Origin: Streptomyces sp. NBC_01306
Lineage (GTDB): Bacteria > Actinomycetota > Actinomycetes > Streptomycetales > Streptomycetaceae
Reading direction: 5' to 3'
Assembly: GCF_026340465.1 (NCBI RefSeq)
Contig: NZ_JAPEPC010000001.1
Coordinates: 7,393,501 to 7,457,500 of the forward strand
DNA: 64,000 nt
The notes beneath the pieces are model-generated. The model ran no database searches. It was not told the DNA's origin and saw only the letters and a list, made by a program, of their open reading frames with translations. Below are positions 25,192 through 33,118 of the stretch, in pieces (positions within the stretch are counted from its first letter, which is position 1; every line of letters begins with the position of its first letter). The translations under genes were made by a program, and so were the position numbers.

Positions 25192-25589
25192 GGGCCCCGT
25201 CCGGAGCAGTCCTGCCCCGGATCGCCTCGCGGTGATCCCGACAGCGGTCACCTGGCTCCGTGGTGAACCGGACGACGACCGTGCCATCGGATGCTTCCGC
25301 GACGGGGTCACGACAAGATCCACCTCGCCGCTTACGACCACTGCCGGCACCTGGCGTTCCGTCTCACCGCAGGGCGGGGCCGGTGACGCACCCGCGCCGG
25401 CGGACGCCATGGCTCGCCTACGTGTTCCCCAGCTGCGAGGACGATCCCGGACCGGGCTGGAGTCCGGTGGCCGGCCGGTGTGTGCTGTTGAGCGGGGCGG
25501 TCGGGCCCGCCCTTGTTGCCGGGCGGGACGCGGACGAACACACGACGTTTCTCCTTACGGCCTTGCCTGCCCTGTCAGTTGGAGCGTGA
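25192..25589. other. Gene-free stretch
   Basis: This 398-bp gap lies between the TetR stop and the end of the SnoaL-like gene. Several frames are open because of high GC, but none shows recognisable protein sequence. It may be decayed coding DNA. Confidence 0.35.
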
Positions 25590-26069
25590 TCACGGCTTGT
25601 CAGTGGGTTCGAGGCGTTCGGTTGGGCCGGCGAAGGCCAGGAACAAGGAACGAGAGCTGAGAAGCCACTGGCCGTCGACCTTGAGGAATGTGTCTTCGTA
25701 GTGGCCCACTTGTGTGGGGGCCCGTGGGGGTGCGTAGCCGTCGGTATGTCCATCGACACGGTAGGTCGTGAAGTAGGTGGTTGCCGTGGCTGTTGCCTCG
25801 GATGTGACAGTGACCAGGATGTTCGTGCATATCCGGCGCGAGAGCCTGTCCGCGGGTCGGCCGGCGAAATAGGACCGGAGTGCGTCACGTCCCTGGACGC
25901 GGCGGTCTCCTTCCGTCCACTCCCAGACCCCGGTATCCGTGAACAGGCCGGCCACCTCGCCCGGGTTGCCGAGGTCGAGCTGGTGGACGAACTCGACGAT
26001 GAGGCGCTCGCAAGCGCGCTCGGCAAACAGACGGTCCGTTGGATCAAGGACTTCAGTACTCATCCCCAT
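25590..26069 (-). CDS. SnoaL-like / NTF2-fold protein
   Basis: This 159-residue NTF2-fold protein of the SnoaL_4 type has RLIVEFVHQLDLGNPGEVAGL, FTDTGVWEWTEGDRRVQGRD, the hydrophobic strand TNILVTVTSEATATATTY and YEDTFLKVDGQWLLSSR. The fold serves as hydrolase, cyclase or dehydratase in different pathways; this copy stands alone, so no substrate is inferred. The start may be ATG 26069 or ATG 26063; no strong ribosome site separates them. Confidence 0.83.
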   Translation of the reverse strand: MGMSTEVLDPTDRLFAERACERLIVEFVHQLDLGNPGEVAGLFTDTGVWEWTEGDRRVQGRDALRSYFAGRPADRLSRRICTNILVTVTSEATATATTYFTTYRVDGHTDGYAPPRAPTQVGHYEDTFLKVDGQWLLSSRSLFLAFAGPTERLEPTDKP

Positions 26070-26183
26070 GTCGTATCAGCGCGTCCAAGGGCGCCGCGAC
26101 GGCTTTTTTGGCGCCGTCTGCATTCAGCTGCAGGACTATCCGGTCGACCTTGTCGAGCCCGTACAGGTATCAGGCGAACACCA

Positions 26184-26310
26184 ATGAACGAGTTCACCGG
26201 CAAGGTCGCGCTCGTGACGGAAGCCTGGCGGGGTCCGTTCTCCGTGGCCACCAGGTCGGGGGTCGGCCGGCACACGGCATTCAGCCAGGCCCGATGGCTT
26301 TATGCCATTC
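26184..26310 (+). pseudogene. Short-chain dehydrogenase N-terminal remnant
   Basis: ATG 26184 begins MNEFTGKVALVTEA, the standard start of an SDR enzyme (TGKVALVTGA) with the first motif glycine changed. After an interruption the same frame reads SGVGRHTAFSQARWLYA, resembling GSGIGRATALAFAR. The rest of the protein is absent, so this is a decayed gene end. Confidence 0.55.
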
Positions 26311-26423
26311 GTTCGCAACTTGCCTCCAGCGCCGCCCGGCCCCGGATACACAGGAAGTCTGGGGTGGCGCGTTGCTGCCCGTACGGATGTGGTGGCGGGT
26401 CGTTTCGGGGGTCAGGGCGGTTG

Positions 26424-26525
26424 TTGACGATCAATGTGGGTGTGCTGCTCGTGGTGATCGTCTTGTTCCGGCTGCGCAGGCGTACGGAGTCCCGGAGCCG
26501 GTTGGACGAGAAGTGCACACCGTGA
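26424..26525 (+). CDS. Tiny membrane peptide, upstream half of an overlapping pair
   Basis: A frame ending at TGA 26523-26525 encodes a single membrane span, TINVGVLLVVIVLFRLRRR, followed by a charged tail. The start is unclear: TTG 26424 or 26421, or GTG 26436. The stop overlaps the GTG of the next tiny frame (GTGA). The two may be a coupled pair, or one ~65-residue two-span protein (of the kind encoded on Streptomyces mobile elements) broken by a frameshift. Confidence 0.4.
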   Translation: MTINVGVLLVVIVLFRLRRRTESRSRLDEKCTP

Positions 26526-26632
26526 CCATCGTTCTGGCGCTGGGCGTACTCATCGCCCCGACCCCGGTGGGGCAGGGAATCCTCAATTTCCTGGGTCAGC
26601 TCGCAAGTGGCGTCACGCAATCCGTGCACTGA
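26522..26632 (+). CDS. Tiny membrane peptide, downstream half of an overlapping pair
   Basis: GTG 26522 opens a 36-residue hydrophobic peptide, TIVLALGVLIAPTPVGQGIL and then NFLGQLASGVTQSVH. It overlaps the previous stop by GTGA and lies about 106 bp before the membrane-anchored Mrr-type nuclease on the same strand. Read together with the preceding frame, it looks like the second span of a two-span small protein. Confidence 0.45.
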   Translation: MTIVLALGVLIAPTPVGQGILNFLGQLASGVTQSVH

Positions 26633-26738
26633 CGGCGACGCAGGTTCCGGCATGGTTCCCGGGCGGTAGGGCGAAGCCCATGAGCCGACCGAGTACGCCT
26701 CCGTATTGCGGTTCACGGTTTTGGAAAGCGGGGGAGTG

Positions 26739-27428
26739 ATGGCGTCACGGCGACGGCGTTGGCGATTGAGGAAGCGGACGCGCCGACAGGTTCAAGGCTG
26801 GGGTGCGGTGGTGGCGGCGGCGGTCGTGGTGTGGGTAGCCGGGCACTGGACGATGGTGTGGCCCGTCTTCATGGCTGTGCTTGCCGCGGTCGTAGCGGCC
26901 GGGGCCGGCTGGATACTGCTGCGCTCGCACCGCCGGGCGGTAGACCAGGACCGGAGGTGGCGGGCGCAGGAGGAGGCCCGGGCACGGGAGCTGTCGATGG
27001 CCGATGTCGACGCCCTGTCGTGGCAGGACTTCGAGACGTACATCGCCGGTCTGTGCCGGCGGGACGGCTGCACGAAGGTCATCGTCAGCGGCAAGAGCGG
27101 CGATCTGGGCGCGGACGTCATCGGCTACCTCGCCGACGGCCGCAAACTGGTCATCCAGTGTAAAAAGTACGCCCCCGCCCGGGGGGTGGGTTCGCAGGAC
27201 ATGCAGAGGTTCGTCGGCACTGCCCGTCCTGAACACGGCGCAGACGTCGCACTGTTCGTCACCACCGGCCGCACGTTCACATCGGCCGCACTCGGCCTGG
27301 CCCTGCGTCAGGACGTGGTGGCCATGCACCGTGACCTGCTGGGCTCCTGGGTCAAAGGCGCGCACCTGGAATCCCTGATCCCGTTGAACGGAAGCGGCGG
27401 TGGCACTCGGCGGCGCCCACCTGCCTGA
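26739..27428 (+). CDS. Membrane-anchored Mrr-type restriction endonuclease-like protein
   Basis: This 229-residue protein has a basic N-terminus (SRRRRWRLRKRTRRQVQGW), two membrane spans at about residues 22-65 and a cytoplasmic PD-(D/E)xK nuclease domain of the Mrr_cat group. Catalytic residues are visible in SGDLGADVIGYL (Asp) and KLVIQCKKYA (Gln-x-Lys). Mrr domains cleave modified DNA. The two-span anchor ahead of the nuclease suggests membrane surveillance or a defence role, but function is inferred. ATG 26739 follows GGGGGAG. Confidence 0.85.
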   Translation: MASRRRRWRLRKRTRRQVQGWGAVVAAAVVVWVAGHWTMVWPVFMAVLAAVVAAGAGWILLRSHRRAVDQDRRWRAQEEARARELSMADVDALSWQDFETYIAGLCRRDGCTKVIVSGKSGDLGADVIGYLADGRKLVIQCKKYAPARGVGSQDMQRFVGTARPEHGADVALFVTTGRTFTSAALGLALRQDVVAMHRDLLGSWVKGAHLESLIPLNGSGGGTRRRPPA

Positions 27429-27455
27429 CCGCATCGTCTCCCGTTAAGTCCCGTT

Positions 27456-27655
27456 GTGGTGGTCCTGTCGGCCAGCGCGCACGACAACGAGGCCGGCATC
27501 GCGTTGCTGGACCAGGCGGCCGAACGGTGCGGGATGCGCCTGGAGAAGGTCCTGGTCGACCAGGGCTTCGAGGACGCCGTGATCGTCCACGGCGCGGTAA
27601 ACGACACCACCGTCGAGGTGGTCCGGCGCAGCCCCGCCGACGAGGGCAAATCAGC
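27456..27655 (+). pseudogene. IS5-type transposase internal remnant
   Basis: The frame encodes SASAHDNEAGIALLDQAAER, LEKVLVDQGFEDAVIVHGA and VEVVRRSPADEGK. These match the middle-to-late part of IS5-group DDE transposases (VHD..AG..LLD, WVDQGFKDAVV, VEVVRRNPADQGK). There is no N- or C-terminus and no inverted repeats. Sequence beyond the fragment up to 27875 shows nothing recognisable. Confidence 0.72.
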
Positions 27656-27875
27656 CCCAGGTACGACACGGCTTCGCGCGGTCCGACCGAAGTCGCCCCT
27701 CGGAACGGGAACTGCGGCTGACTCCACGGCCCGCTTGCCCCGGGACGATGGAACGGTCCCCGGAAAGCAGTACCCGTAGGGACAAGCGAGCGTCGTGAGC
27801 GTCGCCGGATCCAGCACGGCGGCGTGGCCGGCCTCGGTGCCGTGGGACTACCGATAGCGAGAGGAAGTACCGAAG

Positions 27876-28226
27876 ATGGCCAAGCTGCAGAGCCTTGATC
27901 CGATTACGCCGATGTTCGCGCAGTTCAAGGAGAAGACCGGGCCCATCGTCCTGGCCAACACCTTCTTCGTTCCGAAGGAGAGGACTGAATCGTTCCTGGC
28001 CCTCTTTCGGAGGCAGGCGGAGTTCATGAAGGCTCAGCCGGGATTCGTCTCCTTGCAGATGCACAAGGGAACGGCGGACAGCCAGCTTCTGATGAACGTC
28101 GCGGTCTGGGAGTCGACCGAGGCGCTCGCCACGGCGTTCGGCAGCCCGGAGTTCCAGCGTATGGCGGCCGAGTTCCCCGACGACATCGTGTCGTACCCGC
28201 ACATCTTCGAGCAGGTCGACGTATGA
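27876..28226 (+). CDS. Antibiotic biosynthesis monooxygenase (ABM) domain protein
   Basis: This 116-residue ferredoxin-like ABM-fold protein has IVLANTFFVPKERTESFLAL, FMKAQPGFVSLQMHKGT and FQRMAAEFPDDIV. Family members include ActVA-Orf6 quinone-forming monooxygenases and IsdG haem-degrading enzymes, but most single copies are uncharacterised. No biosynthetic cluster surrounds it. ATG 27876 follows GAGGAAG. Confidence 0.85.
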   Translation: MAKLQSLDPITPMFAQFKEKTGPIVLANTFFVPKERTESFLALFRRQAEFMKAQPGFVSLQMHKGTADSQLLMNVAVWESTEALATAFGSPEFQRMAAEFPDDIVSYPHIFEQVDV

Positions 28227-28506
28227 CCCAGCAACGGTAGAGGCGTGACCGTGCTCGGCAGCGACTCCGCCCTGCACGGCACCGTCCCCTTCCATGGTCG
28301 ACGGGTTCCTCGCCCCCGCTCTCGTGCACCGCGGCATTTCACGTCCGCCGACTTCGAGGTGGAGGGCAAGATCCTCGCCCACGACGGTGAAGTCCGCCCG
28401 CTACCGTGAGGGGCGAGCCGATGGCTGGTGCTCTGACCGTATGCGTTCGCCGGGGTGAAGTCCGTTGGCCCTTGGGGCGGTTGGATGTCGGCTTCTGCTG
28501 CGGGGC

Positions 28507-29331
28507 TCAGAAGGTAGTTGTGCGAGAACCGGTGCGAGTGCGCTGGTAGCGCGCGGGTGTGGTCCCGACGTGGCGTGTGAAGTGCCGGTTTAGATGGGCT
28601 TGGTCGTGCAGGCCAACGGTTGTGGCGACCTCGGCGGGTCGGCGGCCGTCGAGGAGAAGGCGACGTGCGTGTTCGATGCGCTTACCGGTGAGGTAGGCGT
28701 GTGGAGGCAGGCCGTATGTCTGCTTGAAGCAGCGGATCAGGTGTGTGGGGTGGGCATGCAGGATGGCTGCGGCCTCGTGCAGGGAGAGGCCGGTGTGGGT
28801 TCGTGAGTCCAGTAGTTCTCGCAGCTCGGCGGCGAGCCGGTTTGTCTCACGCCCCGGTGCGCGGGGCTGGAGCGCGGCGAGGTGGAAGTGGAGCCGTTCT
28901 CGGATGAACGAGAGTCGGGACTCGGCTTCGAACCCGTCTCCGGCATGGATCAGGGTTGTGTGCAGCTGGTCGATCCGCCGGCGTAACAGCCCATCTGTGA
29001 GGACCGGGGTGTCCGCTGCGCGGCCGGCCAAATCCTGCGGGAGAACGGAGTCGTCGAGGTAGAGGTTGCGCTTGCGGAACCCGGACTCGGTAACGGTCCG
29101 GCCGTCATGGGGGACGCCCGGAGGCAGCAGTAGGACGCTGGCGTTGCCCGTCGCCCCGTGGCGGCGACGGTCGAGGGCGAAGTCCACCGAGCCGTCATCG
29201 AGGATCATCAGGTCCCACGTGTCGTGGGTGTGGGCCGGATACGCGTGATCGGTGAAGTGAGCGTGGAAGACCTCAGCGATCCCGGGGACCGGTGGCTTCC
29301 AGGCGGTGATGGACGTGCCCGGGGCGGTCAG
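28507..29331 (-). CDS. AraC-family regulator (start uncertain)
   Basis: The protein has an N-terminal cupin sensor (VFHAHFTDHAYPAHTHDTWDL, LLPPGVPHDGRTV) and C-terminal AraC DNA-binding motifs (LSLHEAAAILHAHPTHLIRCF, VATTVGLHDQAHLNRHFTRH). Sequence typical of this class begins around ITAWKPPVPGI. Upstream there is no in-frame ATG: only CTG 29331, or GTG 29454 which would overlap the divergent cupin gene. A run of eight G (29395-29402) upstream could hide a frameshift. I give the CTG boundary. The likely target is the cupin gene at 29447. Confidence 0.78.
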   Translation of the reverse strand: MTAPGTSITAWKPPVPGIAEVFHAHFTDHAYPAHTHDTWDLMILDDGSVDFALDRRRHGATGNASVLLLPPGVPHDGRTVTESGFRKRNLYLDDSVLPQDLAGRAADTPVLTDGLLRRRIDQLHTTLIHAGDGFEAESRLSFIRERLHFHLAALQPRAPGRETNRLAAELRELLDSRTHTGLSLHEAAAILHAHPTHLIRCFKQTYGLPPHAYLTGKRIEHARRLLLDGRRPAEVATTVGLHDQAHLNRHFTRHVGTTPARYQRTRTGSRTTTF

Positions 29332-29446
29332 AGGCCATGCCAGGAACGTACAAGACTCACAGAGTCGGGGTGCGGCAGGCTCGTAACACCGGCTGGGGGG
29401 GGCGGAGAGGTCGCTCCCGGTGACCGGTCCCGAGGAAGGCTCGCCT

Positions 29447-29818
29447 ATGTCCACATCGGCTGTTCCCGTCAAACTCGCAGAAAGGCTCGCGCAGTTCAGC
29501 GAGTTGTGGTCGCAGAAGAAAGTGGCGGTGCTCAACGACTACGAGGTCAAGCTGGCCAAACTGAAGGGGGAGTTCGTCTGGCACACCCACGAGGACACCG
29601 ATGAGTTGATCCTGGTCATCAGCGGGCGGCTCACCATCCAGTTCAGAGATGGCGATGTGGTGTTGGAACCCGGCGAGCTGGTCGTAGTTCCCCGTGGTGT
29701 CGAGCACCGCACGGTGGCAGACGAGGAGACCGCGATTCTGCTGCTCGAACCGGCAGGCACGATCAACACCGGTGACGCAGGAGGGGCGATGACCAGGGCG
29801 GCCGAGACCCTCAACTGA
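29447..29818 (+). CDS. Small cupin-domain protein
   Basis: This 123-residue single cupin has motif 1 as FVWHTHEDTDELILVISG and motif 2 as LEPGELVVVPRGVEHRTV, containing the His-x-His-(x)4-Glu and His metal ligands. It is a soluble metal-binding protein of unknown activity. ATG 29447 follows GAGGAAGG; a GTG 27 bp upstream is possible. It is divergent from, and overlapping the promoter region of, the AraC regulator. Confidence 0.85.
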   Translation: MSTSAVPVKLAERLAQFSELWSQKKVAVLNDYEVKLAKLKGEFVWHTHEDTDELILVISGRLTIQFRDGDVVLEPGELVVVPRGVEHRTVADEETAILLLEPAGTINTGDAGGAMTRAAETLN

Positions 29819-30010
29819 CGGTGCGGGCTCAGGCCGCGGCATTGAGGGGGCGTCCGCCCCAGCGGATGCCCCGTCCCCCAAGGGTGGGCCGGCCAGCTGC
29901 CGCATGATTTCGTCACGGAACCGGTCCGCCTGGTCACACGCCCTGGCGCCCTCGTACTTGGACAGTTCCAGCGCCCACGTCGTGTCCAGCTCGCCCGGCA
30001 CTGCGCACAA
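29819..30010 (-). other. Possible truncated coding fragment
   Basis: A leftward frame reads CAVPGELDTTWALELSKYEG followed by ARACDQADRFRDEIMRQLAG, with strong GC bias at third positions. It then runs into the 3' end of the cupin gene without its own stop. It looks like the end of a small Streptomyces protein cut at a junction, but I cannot name a family. Confidence 0.28.
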
Positions 30011-30089
30011 GACCCACAGGTCGCAGGTGGCCGACTCTTTCCCGGTAGATGCCGGATAGGTCGGCGCCCCACCCCTCGCGACGCGTTGA

Positions 30090-30446
30090 TCAGTCCTGCG
30101 CCACGTTCGCCGCGGTCACATTCTCGATCACGCGACCGAGCTTGGTCTTGGCCCGGATCAGGTCCTGGATGCGTGCGGCCATGCGGTCGCGTTCGATGAT
30201 GAGCTGATCGAGCATGGCGGGGGTCGCGACGCCGGTGCTCACACATGGCAGGAGTTCGACGACGGTACGGCTGGAGAGGCCGGCCGCGAAGAGGTCCTGG
30301 ATGAGCTGGACCCGCTCCAGGGCTTCGTCGGAATAGTCACGCTGCCCACCGGGCGTCCGCGCCGATTCCAGGAGCCGCTGTTCCTCGTAGTAGCGCAGGG
30401 CCCGCACGCTGACCCCTGACCGCCTGGCGAGCTGTCCGATGCGCAT
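30090..30446 (-). CDS. MerR-family transcriptional regulator
   Basis: This 118-residue protein starts MRIGQLARRSGVSVRALRYY, the canonical MerR winged-helix, followed by RTPGGQRDYSDEALERVQLI and a C-terminal coiled-coil dimerisation helix. It lacks the metal cysteines of metal sensors. A palindrome at 30474-30493 in its own promoter is nearly identical to one at 30821-30840 in front of the oxidoreductase gene at 30907, so it probably regulates itself and that gene. ATG 30446 begins the MerR motif directly. Confidence 0.9.
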   Translation of the reverse strand: MRIGQLARRSGVSVRALRYYEEQRLLESARTPGGQRDYSDEALERVQLIQDLFAAGLSSRTVVELLPCVSTGVATPAMLDQLIIERDRMAARIQDLIRAKTKLGRVIENVTAANVAQD

Positions 30447-30473
30447 GACGCAGGTCACTCCCTTCCCGCCCGT

Positions 30474-30493
30474 ACCTCACGTCGACGTCAGGT
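30474..30493. promoter_or_regulatory. MerR operator, copy 1 (merR promoter)
   Basis: The 20-bp dyad ACCTCACGTC-GACGTCAGGT is palindromic apart from two positions. It lies 28 bp upstream of the MerR start and differs from copy 2 (30821-30840) by one base. Confidence 0.75.
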
Positions 30494-30763
30494 TGAGGCT
30501 AGCAATACCGGCTCCGGGGGCAGCCCTGCGGGCCGATCGAACCGTTGCCGGCGCCGAGATTGATCATGACCCGGTGGCGGAACCGAGCGCGTTCACCCGG
30601 TTCACGTACGCACGGCAGCCCTCGCGTCGTGCCGGGATCGCCGAGCCCGCCCGGGGCACATGGGTGTCGACCGTGACGGGCGGAGTGATCCCTCGTAGTG
30701 GCGCAGGCCCCCACGCTCGGCCCGGCCCGCTCGGCAACCTCACCCATCCGCGCCTGCCTCCTC

Positions 30764-30826
30764 CGGCCGGGGGGCAGTTGCGGCTTGCACCTCAACGGCC
30801 GGGCGGCAGTTGCGGCTTGCACCTCA
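30764..30826. repeat. 31-bp tandem duplication upstream of a MerR operator
   Basis: A 31-bp unit at 30764-30794 recurs at 30796-30826 with one mismatch (period 32). Both copies contain GGCAGTTGCGGCTTGCAC and end in ACCTCA. Only the second copy continues into a complete MerR dyad, so the first carries an orphan half-operator and a duplicate TTGCAC. Confidence 0.85.
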
Positions 30827-30848
30827 CGTCAACGTCAGGTTCTAGAGT
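30817..30848 (+). promoter_or_regulatory. MerR-type promoter with operator copy 2
   Basis: TTGCAC (30817-30822) and TAGAGT (30843-30848) are separated by 20 bp. The spacer is occupied by the dyad ACCTCACGTC-AACGTCAGGT (30821-30840). An over-long spacer filled by the dyad is the hallmark of MerR-activated promoters. The gene driven is the oxidoreductase at 30907. Confidence 0.72.
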
Positions 30849-30906
30849 GACGAGCGTCGGATGAACACGTCATTCCGGCCCGCCCGTCAAAGTAAGGCAG
30901 ACCAAT

Positions 30907-31812
30907 ATGCGCGCAGCCCGGTTCCACGAATACGGCGGAGCGGAGAGCCTGGTGATCGAGCAGGCCCCCGACCCCCACCCCGGAGTTGGTGAGATCCGTG
31001 TCCGCGTCGCGGCGGCCGGCGTCAATCCCATCGACTGGAAGCTGCGCGCCGGCGCCCTGCACCAGCTGATTCCCCTGGAGCTGCCCGCCATTCCCGGGCG
31101 CGACGCCGCCGGTGTGGTCGACGAGATCGGCGACGGGGTACAGGGGGTGAGCATCGGCGACCGCGTCTTCGGACTGGGCGGTGTCACCGGGGCGACCGCA
31201 GAGCTGCTCATCCTCTCGGCCTGGGCGCACACCCCTGCCACGTGGAACGACGAGCAGGCCGCGGGCGCCGGTCTCGCGTCCGTGACCGCGATGCGTGGGC
31301 TCGACGCGCTCGGCTCCCTCGCGGGGCGCGCCCTTCTCGTCGAGGGTGCCGCCGGAGGCGTGGGCAGCGCGGCGGTCGAGTTCGCGGTAGCGCATGGTGC
31401 CACTGTGATCGGGACAGCCAGTGAACGCAACCACGAGTTCCTCACCGAACTCGGCGCCGTTCCCACCACCTACGGCCCCGGCCTCGCGCAGCGTCTGTCC
31501 GCTCTCGCCCCGCGCGGAGTCGACATCGTGCTCGACACCGCGGCCTCCGGATCGCTGGACGACCTCGTCGCGATCGCGGGCGACCCGAAGCGCGTCGCGA
31601 CGGTCGCCGACCATGCGGGCGGGCAGCGCCTGGGCACCCATGTGGTCAACGCGGAGAACGACTCCACTCTCCTGTCCGCGGCGGCGGAACTGGGCGGGCA
31701 AGGCCGCTACACACCCCGTATCGAACAGGCCTACCCCCTGGAGCGGATCGCCGACGCCCACGCGCACGCCGAGCGCGGACGCACCCGAGGAAAGATCGTG
31801 ATCTGCATCTGA
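30907..31812 (+). CDS. NADP-dependent zinc-free medium-chain oxidoreductase (QOR-like)
   Basis: This 301-residue MDR-family enzyme has a GroES-like N-terminal half (GVNPIDWKLRAG, PAIPGRDAAGVVDEIGDGV) and a Rossmann half with VEGAAGGVGSAAVEFA. No catalytic or structural zinc cysteines are present, which fits quinone-oxidoreductase or zeta-crystallin-type activity with NADPH. The promoter has MerR geometry and the matching MerR gene is divergent, so induction by a reactive compound is likely. Confidence 0.9.
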   Translation: MRAARFHEYGGAESLVIEQAPDPHPGVGEIRVRVAAAGVNPIDWKLRAGALHQLIPLELPAIPGRDAAGVVDEIGDGVQGVSIGDRVFGLGGVTGATAELLILSAWAHTPATWNDEQAAGAGLASVTAMRGLDALGSLAGRALLVEGAAGGVGSAAVEFAVAHGATVIGTASERNHEFLTELGAVPTTYGPGLAQRLSALAPRGVDIVLDTAASGSLDDLVAIAGDPKRVATVADHAGGQRLGTHVVNAENDSTLLSAAAELGGQGRYTPRIEQAYPLERIADAHAHAERGRTRGKIVICI

Positions 31813-32238
31813 ACAGGCCGCTCTGTATCTGAACAGGCCCACGAGGTAGGTAACTCGCAACGTGCGGGCCTGCGTGGCGAGCGTGCCCTCGATCGGTACC
31901 GGTGAGCGGCGCTGACATCAGCAAAGGCGTGGACCCGTCAAGCAGGCTTCACCGAAGTGGCTGTTCAGCGGCCTGGTGCAGCGGCGCCTGTGCGGAGTCC
32001 GTGTAGCGCTTCGCGGCCTTCTCATCGAGCCCGCACACCTCGGCGAGGCGAGGCGAGGCGAGGCTAGGCAAGGCAAGGCAAGGCAAGGCAAGGCAAGGCA
32101 AGGCGAGGCGAAGCGGGTCGGGTCGGGCCCGTGCCTGAGTGCTTCACAGAGTTGCAGGTCGACGCGGAGCCGCTCCAGTGTTGGGGCGAGCAGCGGCCGA
32201 CAGCGCGGCCTGCCGCTCGCCCCTCGGACGGACCCGAG
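31813..32238. other. Gene-free stretch with microsatellite
   Basis: This 426-bp gap lies between convergent genes. It holds the pentanucleotide array at 32042-32111 and no credible gene. Frames through the array encode Arg/Gly/Ala-rich repeats but have no flanking homology. Confidence 0.5.
32042..32111. repeat. Pentanucleotide microsatellite (GGCRA)14
   Basis: Fourteen 5-bp units in order: four GGCGA, one GGCTA, seven GGCAA, two GGCGA. All are contiguous. Such a run is prone to slippage and length variation between isolates. Confidence 0.95.
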
Positions 32239-33090
32239 TCAGTCGTCCAGGCGGCGCTCGGCGAGCCAGCCGACGATCTCGGGGTCGTGGTGGTCGAAGA
32301 ACAGCGAGACACCGGTGTCGAGCGTACCGATCCGAGCCATCTGCTCGTCGGTGAGCTGGAAGTCGAAGACGTCGATGTTCTCCGCCATGCGCTCGGCACG
32401 CACGGACTTGGGGATGGCGATGACACCGCGCTGGTTCAGCCAGCGCAGTACGACCTGCGCGACCGACTTGCCGTACTCCTTGCCGATCCCGGCCAGCAGA
32501 GCGTTGCTGAACAGGTCGTTCTTGCCTTCGGCAAAGCCGCCCCACGACTGAATCTGCACGCCGTGCTCGCGCATCAGGTCCTGGTAGCCGGCGCGCTGGA
32601 AGAAGGGGTGGGTCTCGATCTGGTTCACCGCGGGAGTGATGTCGTTGTTGACGATCAGGTCGAGCAGCCGGTCGGGGTAGAAGTTGGCGACACCGATCGC
32701 CCTGGCCGTCCCCTCGCGGTTGAACGCCTCCATGGCGCGCCACTGGCCGTAGACGTCGCCGAAGGGCTGGTGCATCAGGTACAGGTCGAGGTAGTCCAGT
32801 CCCAGCTTGTCGAGGGACGTCTCGAAGGCACGCTTGGTGTTGTCCTCGGCGGGGGCGTCCTGGACCCACAGCTTGGTGGTGACGAACAGGTCGTTGCGGT
32901 CGATGTTGCTGGACCTGATGGCGCGGCCCACGGCTTCTTCGTTGCCGTAGGCGGCGGCGGTGTCCAGCAGGCGGTAGCCGGCGGCCAGCGCCTCGGAGAC
33001 GGCGCGCTCGGTGTCCTCGGCGGGGATCTGGTAGACGCCGAAGCCGAGGATCGGCATCTCTACGCCGTTGTTGAGGGTTACGGATTGCAT
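32239..33090 (-). CDS. Aldo/keto reductase (AKR5-like)
   Basis: This 283-residue TIM-barrel NADPH reductase shows GYRLLDTAAAYGNEEAVG (Asp and Tyr of the tetrad), FVTTKLWVQD (Lys) and LDLYLMHQPFGDVYGQW (His). The C-terminal NADPH-binding part is IAIPKSVRAERMAEN. It resembles 2,5-diketo-gluconate reductase-type AKRs. It is the third gene of a leftward AKR-ADH-AKR operon. ATG 33090 begins MQSVTLNNGVEMP. Confidence 0.92.
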   Translation of the reverse strand: MQSVTLNNGVEMPILGFGVYQIPAEDTERAVSEALAAGYRLLDTAAAYGNEEAVGRAIRSSNIDRNDLFVTTKLWVQDAPAEDNTKRAFETSLDKLGLDYLDLYLMHQPFGDVYGQWRAMEAFNREGTARAIGVANFYPDRLLDLIVNNDITPAVNQIETHPFFQRAGYQDLMREHGVQIQSWGGFAEGKNDLFSNALLAGIGKEYGKSVAQVVLRWLNQRGVIAIPKSVRAERMAENIDVFDFQLTDEQMARIGTLDTGVSLFFDHHDPEIVGWLAERRLDD

Positions 33091-33118
33091 GGGTCGTCCT
33101 TGGCTGAGGGGGCGGGGG

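Noticed and set aside
25590..28226. Secondary metabolite cluster (SnoaL-like and ABM-domain genes, TetX-like enzymes nearby)
   Set aside because: There is no PKS, NRPS, terpene or other core biosynthetic gene in the window; these single genes are common as stand-alone copies.
28227..28506. Short frames after the ABM gene, one ending HFTSADFEVEGKILAHDGEV
   Set aside because: No start with ribosome site and no recognised family; too little to call a gene.
32042..32160. Coding sequence through the pentanucleotide array
   Set aside because: The peptide is only low-complexity repeats with no flanking protein-like sequence.
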